Below, piece after piece: positions 32,157 to 43,899 of a stretch of DNA of 64,000 bases (positions are counted from its first letter, which is position 1; every line of letters starts with the position of its first letter). A model generated the notes under the pieces. That model saw only the letters and a program-made list of their open reading frames with translations. It did not search any database and was not told the DNA's origin. Source of the DNA: Sanguinoderma infundibulare (Eukaryota; Basidiomycota; Agaricomycetes; Polyporales; Polyporaceae); contig JAVLRN010000002.1 of NCBI GenBank assembly GCA_032821775.1, forward strand, positions 62,001 through 126,000. The letters run 5' to 3'. The translations under genes and the position numbers were made by a program.

Positions 32157-33879
32157 TTATAGGTCGTCCATACAGATACCGTCCGGACGTGCATCCTCGC
32201 TTTGTCTTTGGTGATCTGCGATAGCCGAGCAGAGATCCTCCCACATGTCCTCGCCATCCTCCCAGGAGTCAGGTGTGCCGTCTCTGCTCCCCTCCTGTGA
32301 GTCACGTTTCTCTCTCTTGTGCGCACACCTTTTCGTGTCGATCTTAGGAAACATGGTGGCGATGATCGCGCCCGTGTGCTGAGGATCGTCCACCTCGAAG
32401 GTGTCCATCGAGCAGAAGCGCAGCACGCTCAGCGTGTCCTGGACGGGGAGCGGGTGCGGGAGACGCGGCTCCCAGCCCGCCTCGGCCGTGGCAGCGAAGC
32501 CGGTCAGCGTCAGGTCGCGGAGCGACGGGCACAACCGCGCAAAGTGCGCCAGCGCGACCGGCGTCGGCACCAGCGTCACCGGGGAGATGGCCAGGTAGAT
32601 CGTCTCGATCCGAGGGAGCGCCGTCGCGAGGGCTTCGCAGTCGCTGTCGTCGCCTTCGAGCCCGAACGCGTGCCCGTTGGCCACGAGCTGCAAGTCCTCG
32701 AGGCGGCCGAGGTGCGGGAGCAGATGCTCGAGGAAGGCCGTGAGCGGCAAGGTGTCCGAGGCGGGGCCGGGCGGCCGGTCAACCTCTAGTTCAATCTCCA
32801 GCCAATTCAGGTGTGTGCACTTCGGGCCAACGACCGCGAACTGGCGCTGCCAGCCTGACAGGGTTGAGAGGCCATGCGATATAATGCAGAGGGCTTCGAG
32901 AGGGCGGCTGAGACACTGAAGGAGTTCAGGGACGTCCATCTCGTCTCCCTCGACGTTCAATTCTCGGAGTCTGGGAAACCCGACGATGTCCGTCAATGGC
33001 TGGCCGGCGAGCTTGATGCTGATGTATGTCCTTTCGAGGCTGGGCATCTCTGCCAGGAGACGGACCATCGCCGCATCCGAGATTTTGACCGATCCGTGGA
33101 GATCGAGCATGCGTAGACATTGGAGGCCGCGTAAGGCGGTCCGTAACGGACGATCGTATGGCATCAAAGAAAGCCCGAGGAGGTCAAGGCACGGGATGTC
33201 GGTGCACACGGCAGCAAGGAGCATGTCGACTACTGCCTCCTGACGGGGCGGATGATCCTGAGCGTCTCTCTCGGGGCAGGGTATGAAATAGAGCACGAGC
33301 TGGCGGATGGAAGGACTGAGGAGGAAGAGGAGGGAGGTGTCGAACGGGTCCATAATGACGTAATTAATGGCATAGAGGCGAGGGAGGAGGACGTCCCCAC
33401 GTAGCTGCCGAGCGAGATGTAGCCAAAAGGAGTGGTCCATGGAGCTGCCAGTCTCGTGGTCGAAGCGAACTGTGCGGACATGCCGTGCATATTGACGAAA
33501 CCGCGACCAGTCCTCGGGGCGTATCTCCTCGGTGAGGCTCTGAAATGATGGTGAGTGCTGGGTAGGAAGCGGCGTGAATGCAGATCGTCCGTACGTATAA
33601 ATACTTTAATTTTGGTCTCGCGGGATCGCTGAGGGATTGAAGGGAAGGGAGAAGGCGGAATAGGGGGAGCAAGCTTTTCAGCGAGGACCACAGGACGCGG
33701 AGAGCGGGGTCTTTGAACGCTCTGCACACGAGTACTGCGCTCGCGAGCGTGCGCTCTTCCTCTTTCCCACTTGGTGCCTCCAGCTTTGGATCCGGTGGGA
33801 CCAGTGGACGGGCAAACCAGTCAAATACCTCGTTGAGGATATCGACATTGAGCAATGCCCTGTGGACGACGGAGGACAT
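32157..33879 (-). CDS. F-box/LRR-like protein Z' (right arm)
   Basis: The model is complement(32157..33539, 33595..33879), 555 residues. The head is nearly identical to Z (VFDWFARPLVPPDPKLEAP). A 2-bp deletion relative to Z lies inside the 55-nt intron (33540-33594), so splicing hides it. Unspliced RNA would be out of frame, which supports a real intron in all family members. The LRR-like body is more diverged from Z than Y is from Y' (for example FPRLRELNVEGDEMDVPELL), and the tail ends ARPDGICMDDL. It is predicted to be a substrate receptor of an SCF ubiquitin ligase. Confidence 0.78.
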
Positions 33880-34262
33880 GACCTGGGTTTGATGGTGGAC
33901 TCGGTCGAAATGGTCAGGATCTCCGAAGACGCTCGTGCAATTTCACGGGCGCTAGAGAACAATAGAAAGAATAACCTCTGAGCGTTCACGCAGGGCTCTG
34001 GCACGCAAACGAAACAGAAAAGGATGTGGAATGGCGGTGGGAATGGACGATCCAAGCAGCTGCTGATCTCTTCGATGCGCTTCAAGTCCATCCGAGTGGT
34101 CGCGAGTGTGCAATGGATGATATTGGACCAGCGCAGCTTCAAGAGCACAATTACATACAAGTACAGACGGAGGTCGCACCCAAGACGATTTTTGCCCTCA
34201 TGTAGTGGTTACTCAACACATATACAAGATCTGCGGACCCCACCAAAGTATCCTGCACCAAT

Positions 34263-35999
34263 TTATAGATGCTCCATACCGACATCTTCCTCGCGCGCAT
34301 CCCGGTGTCGTGCTCGATGATCTGCGATGGCCGCGAGGACAGCCCGCCACACCTCCAGGCTGCCCGAGTCGATAGGGGTAGTGCCCCGACTCCCGGTCCC
34401 CGAGTCTGAGTCCTCGTCTCTTTCGGCACTCTTCTCCGCCGTGCGCACGCATTCCTCCGTGTCGAGCTCGGGAAACATGACAGCGATGATCTCGCCCGTA
34501 CGCCGAGGATCCCCCACCTTCGCCACGTCCATCGCATCGAAGTACAGGTCGCGCAGCGCGTTCTGGACGGGAAGAGGCTGCGGCAGACGCGACTCCCAGT
34601 CGGCGGTGGCGATCAGACCGTTGAGCTGCAGTTGCCGGAGCGACGGGCAGAGCCGGGCAAAGTGCGTGAGCCCGACGGGCGTCGGCGCAAACGTCGTCGA
34701 GGCGAGGTCGAGAGCGAGTGATTCGAGTCGCGGGACCGCCGTCGCGAGCGCCTCCAAGTCGCGGTCGTCGGCCTCGACGCGCGCCTTCTTTCGTGAGTCC
34801 CGGAGGTGGAGATCGCGCACGGTAGCGATGTGTGGGAGCAGGTGCTCGAGCAACGTCGCGAGCTGCCAGGTTTCGACGACGGCGCCCGCTCCGGGCGCCG
34901 AGTCGGCCTCCTCCAGTGCGATCTTCAAGACAGAAAGGTGCGCGCACTTGGGTCCGATGGCCGCAAACTGGCGATGCCAGCCGGCAAGGCTCGGCAGGCA
35001 CGCCCCGATGCGGAGGTCTTCGAGAGGGCGGCTGAGGCACTGGAGAAGCTGGGTGACGTCCATCGCGCCGCCGTCGATGTCTAACCGTTTGAGTCTCGGA
35101 AACCCGATGGTATCCAATTGCTGGCCGGCGAGCTTGATGCGCATGTCGTGTATGACTTCGAGGTTGGGCATCTCTGCCAGGTGACGGATTGTCGCGACGT
35201 CTGAGATCTCGAGCTCATTGGTGAGAATGAGTGTGCGTAGAGATTGGAGCCCGCGCGAGACGGTGCGGAGCGGCTGGTGGTGCATCATCTTTGCGAACTT
35301 GATAAGGTCGAGGGACGGGACGTCTCTGCAGATGCCAGCCACGAGCATGTGGACTGCTGCCTCTCGACGGGCCATATGGTCTATCTCCTCTCTCTCGGCG
35401 GAGAGGACGAAGTAGAGAACGAGGTTGCGGATGGTAGGGCTGAGGAGGCAGAGCAGGGAGGTGTCGAATGGGTCCAGAACGACGTAGACGAAGGTACGAA
35501 GACGAGGGAGGAGGACGTCTCCACGGAGGTGCCGAATGAGGTGTGGCCAGAAGGTGTAGTCGACGGATCCGGGAGTAAAGTGGTCCAAGCGGACCATGCG
35601 GACATGCCGTGCGTATTCGCGAAAACGCGACCAGTCCTCTGGGCTTATTGGGGCGGTCAGGATCTATAAAAGGATGTTGAGTACTGGGCACGAAGTGGTC
35701 TGAATAGAGCTTGCTCGTACGCGAGTGAAATGTTTTTCGGGCTTTGCGGGATCTTTGATCGCACGAAGAGAAGTGAGGAGGTCCCATAGGGGGGACAATG
35801 TCGGGAGCGAGGACCACAGGATGCGGAGGGCGGGGTCTTTGAACGCTCTGCACACGAGCGCTGCGCTCGCGAGCGTGTGCTCATCCGGGCCAGGTTCATT
35901 TTGTTTGGTATCCGGTGGATTCATTGGACGGTAGAAGTGCTCGAATATTCCCCTAAGGATATCGGCGTTGAGCAATGCCCTATGGACGACGGAGGACAT
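34263..35999 (-). CDS. F-box/LRR-like protein Y' (right arm)
   Basis: The model is complement(34263..35663, 35721..35999), 559 residues, the same length and splice sites as Y. Protein differences from Y concentrate in one patch near exon 2 residues 35-125 (here VLDPFDTSLLCLLSPTIR, LVLYFVLSAEREEIDH). Outside it only scattered residues differ. The intron again holds the TAG that would block an unspliced message. The 120 bp upstream of the ATG and the intergenic DNA toward X' match the left arm. Function as for Y. Confidence 0.8.
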
Positions 36000-36196
36000 C
36001 TTGGTGGTGGTGGCAAGATGATGGTCGAGATGGCTGGGCAGAAACGGCCGTGACTCGGATGACGGCAATCCGCCGAGTCCCGACTCACTTTGCCACGCTC
36101 ATCTTGTTTTCATTGTGACTGGCGCTCGCAAGCTGATGGCGTCACTTCAGCAACTCCCTAAGTGCGTTGAAGTAGGTTAAAGTATCCTATACTGAT

Positions 36197-36585
36197 CTAT
36201 AGATCGTTCATGTAGACATTTCCCTCGTGCGCATGTTGGGGTTGTGCTTGATGATCTGCGATCGCCATGATGACAGCGCGCCACACCTCCGAGCCGGCGT
36301 CGTAGGAATTAGGCGTTCCCACTCGACCATCGCCCTCCGCGTCCGAGATAAGCGGGTCCTCAGCCATGCGCAGGCAAGCGTCCGTGTGGAGACGAGGAAA
36401 GACAGCGGCGATGAACTCGCCCACGCGTCGAGGATCGCCTAGCTCGAGACGGTCCATCGCAAAGAAGCCCAGCTGGAGCAGCGTGCCATGGACGGGGAGG
36501 CTCACGGTTGACGGGCCAGAGGTTCGAATATCGCGTGCAGAAGATCGGCGTTGGGCAATGCGCTTTGGACGACGGAAGACATGGG
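36197..36585 (-). pseudogene. F-box gene X' with large internal deletion
   Basis: The F-box start (MSSVVQSALPNADLLHAIF, then EPLARQP) is followed directly by a C-terminal piece in another frame (SLPVHGTLLQLGFFAMDRLE) that runs to ...IADHQAQPQHAHEGN and the stop at 36197. A full-length paralogue would have about 1.3 kb more between them, so the whole LRR body is deleted. It forms the outer end of the right arm. Confidence 0.75.
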
Positions 36586-36699
36586 CTTAGCTCGGGCGGG
36601 GCCGCGGTGGCGACGGTCGAAATGGTGGTGGAGAAACGGAGATGGGCGTTGATCATGATAAGAGCAAATTGTGCGACGGCCATGAATTTGTGTGCTCAC

Positions 36700-38950
36700 T
36701 ATTAAGTATCTACAACCAAGCTTTCCACCCTACACCCCGACCACGGTTGCTACTTAGAACGTCGTGTATGGCTCCTTGCGCGAGGACATCAAACGTCTCG
36801 GATATGACGGTGACGTACGATGGATACGGCGCGGACATGTTGAGGAGATTTGCCGAGAGCTGCAGGGGAAGGTGTGGGCTAGGTGCGAGGAGCCTGTACT
36901 ACCCGAACCTCCTGGAGCTGGGAGAGTGCACGACGAGTGGGTGTCATGTTCGTCGGACGACAGGTCGAAGCCGAAGGATGTGATCAGATTGATGTGTTGG
37001 CGGGAAGTTTGCGACATGAAGGCACAGTGCAAAATGGAATGCAGTCGACGTAGAGCTGGGCGAGTGGTCGCAGAACAAGGGCCAGTTCAGAGGGCGGAGA
37101 GACGTCTCTCGACGACCGTGTATGTTTTTCCAAAGACTGAAAAAGAGAAGGCCATAGACGTCAGAGAAGAGTAGACGTGCCAGGATCAGCGCACTCACAA
37201 ATTCATCAACCGTACCACCACACACCCAGAATCTACAGCTAACCAGGTTGCTTATCTCCACGGAATCTGCTGAAGAAAGGGCCAGGACAAGAGCGTTGGA
37301 GGCAAGTCGAGTCGTCTGGACGGCGGCGATGGATACCAGGACGTGTCCGATGTAAGGAAGGAAGGCGTAGTGGAACGAGGGGATGGTGATCCAGGCCTTA
37401 AAGCAACGGTCGAGTTACCGGACAAGACGACAAGAGTTAGATCGTGCAGAGTTATTGCGGGTAAGTAGACACAGGCAAGGAGCTCGAGGATGGATCATGG
37501 ACGTTGGAAAGAGGTAGTCTAAGCTAAGACCGTACACGTGAAAGGAGAGTGAGTCCAGCCCGTAGTATGTCGGAGAAGACGAGGGACGTTGGAAGGAGTG
37601 CAGTCGACCAGTCGAGCTCGTTGAGGGAGAGGAGAGAGCAGTGGGAAATCCGAAGCGCCCGCTAGGAATGCCTGGACCGGGCCGAATCGGACAAGTCGCC
37701 GTCGCGGCCTGATCGCTGCCCGCGACTGTCCAAAGCTCGCTCGTCGCATGGGCATCGATGGCCACTGGCCCATGAACATGCTCTTGCGCGAATGCCTGTT
37801 CTTGTCAGGAGGTACTCATCGTATTTCGCTAGCAGGTATGGATCCGAGGCTCGTCGTCTCTGCGACTCGCCTGTGCAGCATGAGCCTGATGTCGATCCGG
37901 CCACATGTCGTGACTTCCCTTCCCTCGGCCCCGTCTCTTTTCCCGAACCTGCAGTCGCTCCAGTCCTCGTTCTTCCGAGCAGCCAGATAGCACTTGTTCG
38001 CCGCATTCCCGCGATGCCGTCTCCCTGTCGAGTGTCCACGGCAAACCTCGCCGTCGAAAGCCGCTCGTTCGCGTCGGGCCAGCTTCACAAGGCCCCTCTG
38101 GTCGTGAAAACTTTCCGAAGGCGCAGCGTGCGGTGAGTCCTGACTTTGCTGGATGCGAGGTGCGACGAGGTGGCGAGCCTCGGCCCTTCGGATAGTCATC
38201 CTTTTCTGCCGCCAGCGGGCGAGCACCGGTTCACGTCTCGTTTCTTTGTCCGCTCTTACAGGCTCTCTGCCGACGGAGGGAGGAGGTCAATCGATGAGGC
38301 ATAAGGACATACGGTACACGGCAGAAGTATGACTGCTACCTATCGTATATAGATACTAACATCACTGAGAGCAGTGGGGCGAGAGCAAGTACCGAGGTGC
38401 GATGTAGGGTTTTTCGTCTATGTGATGTACTGTACATACGGAGTGCATTGGATCGTAGAGGGTCGTACGCAAGGATCAAATCGAGACACACAACGCGAGA
38501 CCAAGACGGAAAGACTGAACAAGCAATGTACAAGAAGGGATATCGACGGTGGAAGTGGTGCATATGACTTGAAATTGGGAGCGGATGGGAGCATGGGGGC
38601 CGAGCAGGGTGGCGGGGGAGCGCCAAGCCAGCGAATGGGTACATGTCCATGTCCGCTGACATTCGTCGAGGCCGCATCATGACCGCTGGGCAGTGAGAGA
38701 TGTACTGTTGGTCACGATGGGACAGGCGAGGATGTGGTGGACGGAAGACAGAGTGGCGAGCATAAGAGGATGGGGTGCAAGGATGGGCGTGCCCTTGCGA
38801 TCTTCAATGTGACAGTCCTGTGGGGTATGCCGCAAGGAGACCGTGGTAGCCTATGAGAATGGCTTTGTCTTGGTAGGAGATTTCTGGGAGTATATCAGCA
38901 TTGTGGGTCCTGTCTGAGAATCGAAATGTCCTGAATACCTTGCACGAGTT
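36700..38950. other. gene-poor stretch
   Basis: I find no supported gene. A plus-strand frame at 36764-37174 (YGSLREDIKRLGYDGDVRW) is open for 136 codons but has no recognisable family or splice structure. The rest shows short arginine- or serine-rich frames only. Confidence 0.4.
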
Positions 38951-38951
38951 C

Positions 38952-39554
38952 CTACAGGCTGGGAAAGGAGTGGACCGTCATCCGTGCGAATTCCGAAGTA
39001 AAGGAACGGAATGTGATGATTGTGAGACATAGTTTGGATATGGCTGTGAAAGCGGAGAGGAAGTGATGGAAGCGGGAATGAAGGGGAATGGATGGTAGAC
39101 GTTTCGCGTCCGGCGAGATTGATGCGCTGGGGTACCATGTCACAGATTCCGGAATGTGGAATACATATAGCGCCTCGACGTTGAGCAACCTTCCCGCAAA
39201 GAGGGCTGGAAATAGTAGTGTGCTGGCTGTGGTTTGCAGCAAGCGTCCGGTGAGAGTGACCTCGCGCACGTAGCTGCGAAGATGCGGTCCGCTGTCTAAG
39301 ACGACTGAAAGGCTTTGATGAGCGGTGATGTCGGCAAGACAGATGTCATAGAATAGCATCCTCTGTGCGCGGATCCGCCAAGCCCTGCAGACGAGGGCGC
39401 AACTTCGGAGGGTGGCGATGTTCTCCATCTGGTCAACAAGGAGCGTGGAGTAGAGCATATCGATGACGCTTTGGCAGAATTCAACAGGAATGTAGCGTTG
39501 GACTGGCTCGTGAGGGTCCGGTCTGTCGTCATCTCCAAGAAGGAGTTCAGTCAT
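38952..39554 (-). CDS. F-box protein, N-terminal part only (200 residues)
   Basis: An uninterrupted frame from ATG 39554 to a stop at 38952. The segment YIPVEFCQSVIDMLYSTLL followed by LRSCALVCRAWRIRAQRMLF is the F-box pattern common in basidiomycete F-box proteins (I-P-x-E-h-x-x-x-V-I-D, then CALVCRAW). LRR-like strands follow (HLRSYVREVTLTGRLLQ). Normal members are 400-500 residues, so this one is truncated. The DNA downstream (38.4-38.95 kb) shows no continuation in frame. It belongs to a different subfamily from the X/Y/Z group. It may be non-functional. Confidence 0.6.
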   Translation of the reverse strand: MTELLLGDDDRPDPHEPVQRYIPVEFCQSVIDMLYSTLLVDQMENIATLRSCALVCRAWRIRAQRMLFYDICLADITAHQSLSVVLDSGPHLRSYVREVTLTGRLLQTTASTLLFPALFAGRLLNVEALYVFHIPESVTWYPSASISPDAKRLPSIPLHSRFHHFLSAFTAISKLCLTIITFRSFTSEFARMTVHSFPSL

Positions 39555-39559
39555 TGGTC

Positions 39560-41935
39560 GGAGAGAAGGAGTGTGCTGGAGGTGAGTGAGGAGGAGGACG
39601 CAAGGGGCAAAGGCTGCAGATACGAGGAGATGCTATCTTTCCCCCGGGGCTGCTGATCGGAAAAGGCGTGGCAGGGACCAGCACGGCTGTGGTTTCTCAT
39701 TAGAGATGTTTGTCATCCATGTACGGAGGTCCTAGTTCTCATGGACCGAGGATGAGACCGGCATAGGTCTCATCGCTGCCACCGGGGCCTATCACTATCC
39801 TCCAGGAATATGACGGTGAATATATGAATACGGGTTGTCAAGGAGCCACTACGCTGACAGTCCAGGCACAGGTTGAGACGGCGCATAAGGAATCATAGTA
39901 TTGGGCCGCCCTCCGCACTGCATCCACCACGCACGGTAGCTTCGCAGACGACACAACAGGTTGTTATCCACATACAAACTCTTAACCGGCCATCCGACAG
40001 AAGAACATAGCGCACCGGGTTGAGCGACTATGGAGGAAATGCAACTACTCTCCCGCAGGCGGCGGTCCCCTGTTGTCGATGAATAGTAGGCAGACTCACC
40101 CTTCGAGATGGTCATCCGTCTGTGAAAGGGAACTGTTTCGTGAAGGGGATCCAACTATTTCCTGCCACCTCCTGGGCATCCCCTGGCTTTCGTCGATCAC
40201 ACATATATGACGAGCTCCGCGCTCTCCATGTCGTCGGGCCTCTGGAGTGTCTCGGCGATGGGCCCCGGTCGGCGAAAGACCTCGACGAACGCTCAGTGTG
40301 ATCGTCGGGATACTTCTTTCACTTGAGTGTACGGCCGACGAGATAAGGACAGAGCTCGTTAGATGGAGTACGGACACGCACCAAGTGGGTAGGGCACGGA
40401 GCGCAATGGGGATTGTATGCATACCGTGGATGCGATCCGTTCGCCTGTATATCGGCTCGCAGAAGGGAGGGCAGGACGTGTACGATCGGATAACGCAGCA
40501 GATTATGTCCTGAACCTTGGACAAGAATCATTCGTTCTCGCTCGCAGGGCGATCTATAGAGCTTCCAAGTCTGACCTGACCAGTCGGGGCGCTGAGGCCC
40601 ATAACGTGAAGCGCGCGCTTGTAGGTTTAGGGCAGGCTCCTTTGCGTGACACTGGTGGCGCATGTCGGGCGTAGGTCCGAGTCGCGGTGGATGGACCTCA
40701 AGCGGCCAAGGTACACGTACAGGCAAGAGTGCAGATGGACCGGGTGCGACACGCACGCATTCACAGCCCCTCATCTCTCTCGCCCTCCCGCGACTGCACT
40801 CGTACGACGACATTCGCTCGGTCCGACCTCCTCCATGCACCGCCATCAACCGCAGGCCGCATCGACTTAAACTCTCCAAAACGTACGCGCAGCGACAAGC
40901 CCCCCGCCCCGCACGCAGCCCTCAGCATGGCTCATCCCCATCGCACTGCCGCCTGTGCCCCGGAAGATCAGGGTGGTCTCCCTCTTACGCGCAGATGGGC
41001 AGGATGAACACGACGCTGCGGTGTTCCCTCAAGACGTGTACCCCTCGCCACAGTGTCGGAACCTGAAGCCGTCATGATTGTGGTATCATTGACGCGCTGA
41101 GCTCCCCGTCTATTGTATGCTCTTTCTGCCCCTGCAGCGCGTGCATACGCTGACGTTCTTCTAATACGCCATGCCAGCTGAAGACTCTGGGCTGTGACGC
41201 CCATTTAATGGCCCTGTTTCGACGCATGCGACATAGCTATCACCAATGCATATCAGAATGCCCGACGGGCTTCAAGTTGATCAGTGAAGACCCTATCAGT
41301 CGCATCGCCCGAGCTCACCGGTTGGCACTGGTCTCTCGGGGCGCCGAATATACGTACTTCAATCCTTGGACTCAGGCGCGACTGGGCCTTGAGACAACCT
41401 ACTTGATACTTCCCGTCCTGGGCCGGCTGCGGACAGGCTTACAAGCGTGAGACACGGTGGCGTGCACTCTTTGTCAAGTACGTGCGCGTTCAACAACCGT
41501 ATGTTTGCCGAAGATGTGATGCCAGCTAAGTCCAACCAAGTACAGGCTCGTCAAAGCGCTATGCTCATGTGGTAAGGCGTAGCACGGCCATGTCCTCGTT
41601 CACCACGAGGATGACTTCGGGGGACATCTTCGAATATTGCATCCGCACTATTGGCGCTCCGAGGTCGAACGTTGCTCGTCATTGTTTCGCCATAACGTAA
41701 TGCGCGCGCGGCGAACTTGCAGGCGCAGACTTACTCGGCATTGGTTTGTGGTGCTGATCATGTTTGACATTGTCAGTTTCCCAGGGACTGCCAATGTCGA
41801 GCGCGGCTTCTTCATCTATGAAATCCCACTTATGCTACCGATCTTTATGCCCTCGTTCGTCCCCCTCCCTTGGTAGTTCTTGGCACGCCGTTTTCCATAC
41901 TAATCTAGCCCTTTCCAATCTCGGCGCCCCTCGTA
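39560..41935. other. gene-poor stretch including the inverted debris repeat
   Basis: Apart from the repeat at 40185-40660 I see no supported gene. Open frames at 40687-41007, 41208-41450 and 41637-41876 lack family features and splice logic. Confidence 0.4.
40185..40660 (-). repeat. dispersed repeat, inverted copy of 19.24-19.71 kb
   Basis: Read on the minus strand it follows 19235-19705 block by block (GAGCCTGCCCTAAA, AACGGATCGCATCCACGG, TGCCCTACCCACTTGGT, CCCGACGATCACACT) with substitutions and small indels. Confidence 0.75.
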
Positions 41936-41939
41936 TTTG

Positions 41940-43797
41940 ATGACCTGCGTAACATATCTTGCTCTCACCGCGACGATCGTCGTCGCACCGTGAATCGCGC
42001 CGGGCCATCTGGTGCAAGCAGATAACACCACGTGCGTCAGTGACCAGTTGAGCTGGTACTCTAGCGTCGTCGGCGAGTCACCATGTGAGTAACAGCAATG
42101 CCATCTCATCCTAACTTCCCGCCCATGAACGGTTTCTGTCCTTGACTAGGTATGACCTACCAACGTCTCCGTCAAATATGCAATAGTGGCTGTAAGTGTT
42201 CCCCTCCCTTACGGCGTATATGTATATTACCTCTAAAGGAATTCCTCACCTTTCTGTCCACCATAGATCAAGTAGGAAAATTGGCAACCACCGTTCCAGG
42301 CGATCGGTGTGATGATCCTGTGTGTACGTGGTTTAGTTAAGACGTGATTAACCGCATGCGATCGTTGACCTGCCTGGAACGTCTTTTAGCCAAATGCTGC
42401 TGCGGTGCCGCCGCTTTCCAACTCAGCATGCTGTGTATGGCGTAAGTATGCCTTTTCGCGCCGGTATGGAAAATAGCAGCTTACGAGTGCTACAGCTGCC
42501 AGCAGGATACCGATATCGACGCTCGTGAGCCACCATCATCCTTTTCATTGCCGTCTTTCATAAATCAACTATATTCAGCAAGTGGAGCATACGCAGCTTA
42601 CCGAGGGAAATGTGGTTCGGGTGACACGTGAGTCTCTTTGAGGACCATGCATCGCGACGCGTTTTCTGGGTCGTACTTACCTTCGCTCGCAGGTTTCCCA
42701 ATTTTGTCCAGGACACGGTATGCGCCGAGAACATCCGAATAGACAACTTTCTCTACAACGAATTGGAGGACGGATCTTGGTGAGTGCTTAGGCTGTCCCG
42801 TCCGACCGTCTCAAATGCTGACTTGCGGCTTGCAGGTCTTAGTGAGCTTGCTCCGGACTGTTTCTCACAGGCTTACTCATGACACCCACTCTAGCAATGC
42901 GACAAAGGGAATCGCGGAGAGCGCGCACGCAGCGAACAACAATAACACGTTCACTCATTGTCCCGATCAGATATCTCCCTCCCCTACTGCTACTGCAACG
43001 CTAGGGACTGCTACCACCACTGTGACGCCTACTTCGGGATTCAAGGGTCCGACTTCGGTCAGTAACCTGTCTGCTAGGCAGCTCCTTCTGGCCTTCCTAA
43101 TCCCGACCGTTAGAGTCTCTCGTCAAACGGTCCCGTCCAAACCTCGGATGCAGACGTCAGATCCGGAGCAAGCACAACACCGAAGTCGTACGCGCGGCTT
43201 ATCGGCGGAATCGTCGGAGGCGTGCTCGCCGTGATCGTCATCGTACTGGTCGGCTTCGTCCTGCGGAGACGCTGGAGGAGAACGGACGGCCAGGAAGCGC
43301 AGGATGGACGAGACGACCTTTTACGCTACAACTCCGAACATCTTCAACCTCTCCTCCCCGCCAGTACCGTGCCACAGACTCATCAGCTTGCTCAGAACAG
43401 GCCGGTGACTAGCACCGGCACGGAAAGACGTGGGCATCCAATTTCACGGTCTACTTCGTTATCGCTCACCCTTCATCCTCCAGTTCCGTCTTCACTGGCA
43501 CGGATTCCACCCGACCTTTCCCTGTCCGGAGCCGCCTCCACACGAGGCGATCCTCCTACAGAGCCCTCCGACTCCTCGCCCGCCACTGGCAACGCGCTCC
43601 TCCGACACCAGGACGGCGGCACGCTGAGCGGGCTGACCCGCTCCGCCTCGGGACGACTCCCGCCAGAGTACGACCCCTCGTGGGATCGCGTGCCCGCTCG
43701 CCCCCCAGCGGGCTCATTAGCACTGTTGCCGCCGGCATCCAGAAAACTTCGGAGAGGACTTGGCGACGACGACCGCGCGCGTTTCCGTGTGGTTTGA
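41940..43797 (+). CDS. single-pass cell-surface protein with Cys-rich ectodomain, Ser/Thr stalk and cytoplasmic tail
   Basis: Exons can be followed from a short hydrophobic start (MTCVTYLALTATIVV, ATG 41940, probable signal peptide) through a cysteine-containing ectodomain: LSWYSSVVGESPC, QICNSG, a CCCGAAAFQLSMLCMA block, ECYSCQQ, and RFPNFVQDTVCAENIRID. A Ser/Thr-rich stalk follows (SPSPTATATLGTATTTVTP), then one membrane helix (GGIVGGVLAVIVIVLVGFVL) with a basic stop-transfer RRRWRR and a Pro-rich tail containing RLPPEYDPSWD. This layout is a common basidiomycete surface-protein family of unknown role, comparable in design to wall-stress sensors. The first intron border is unresolved. The other junctions around 42.6-43.2 kb have good GTGAGT / CAG sites. 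Confidence 0.6.
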
Positions 43798-43899
43798 TTC
43801 GCGCCCGTGCCCCCCCTTCAAGCACACGCAGCACACGCACGTTCGTGTGTGCGCCGTTCGCCCGCTTCCGTTCCTCGTCCATGCTGTCTTTACCGTTGA

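Larger units (their letters stand above)
32140..36450 (-). repeat. right arm of large inverted duplication
   Basis: Mirror copy of 20770-25050, carrying Z', Y' and X' in reverse orientation. The central spacer is about 7.1 kb. Confidence 0.9.

Noticed and set aside
36764..37174. 136-residue plus-strand frame as a gene
   Set aside because: The composition is plausible, but there are no homologous features, no splice structure and no promoter signal. Left as unassigned.
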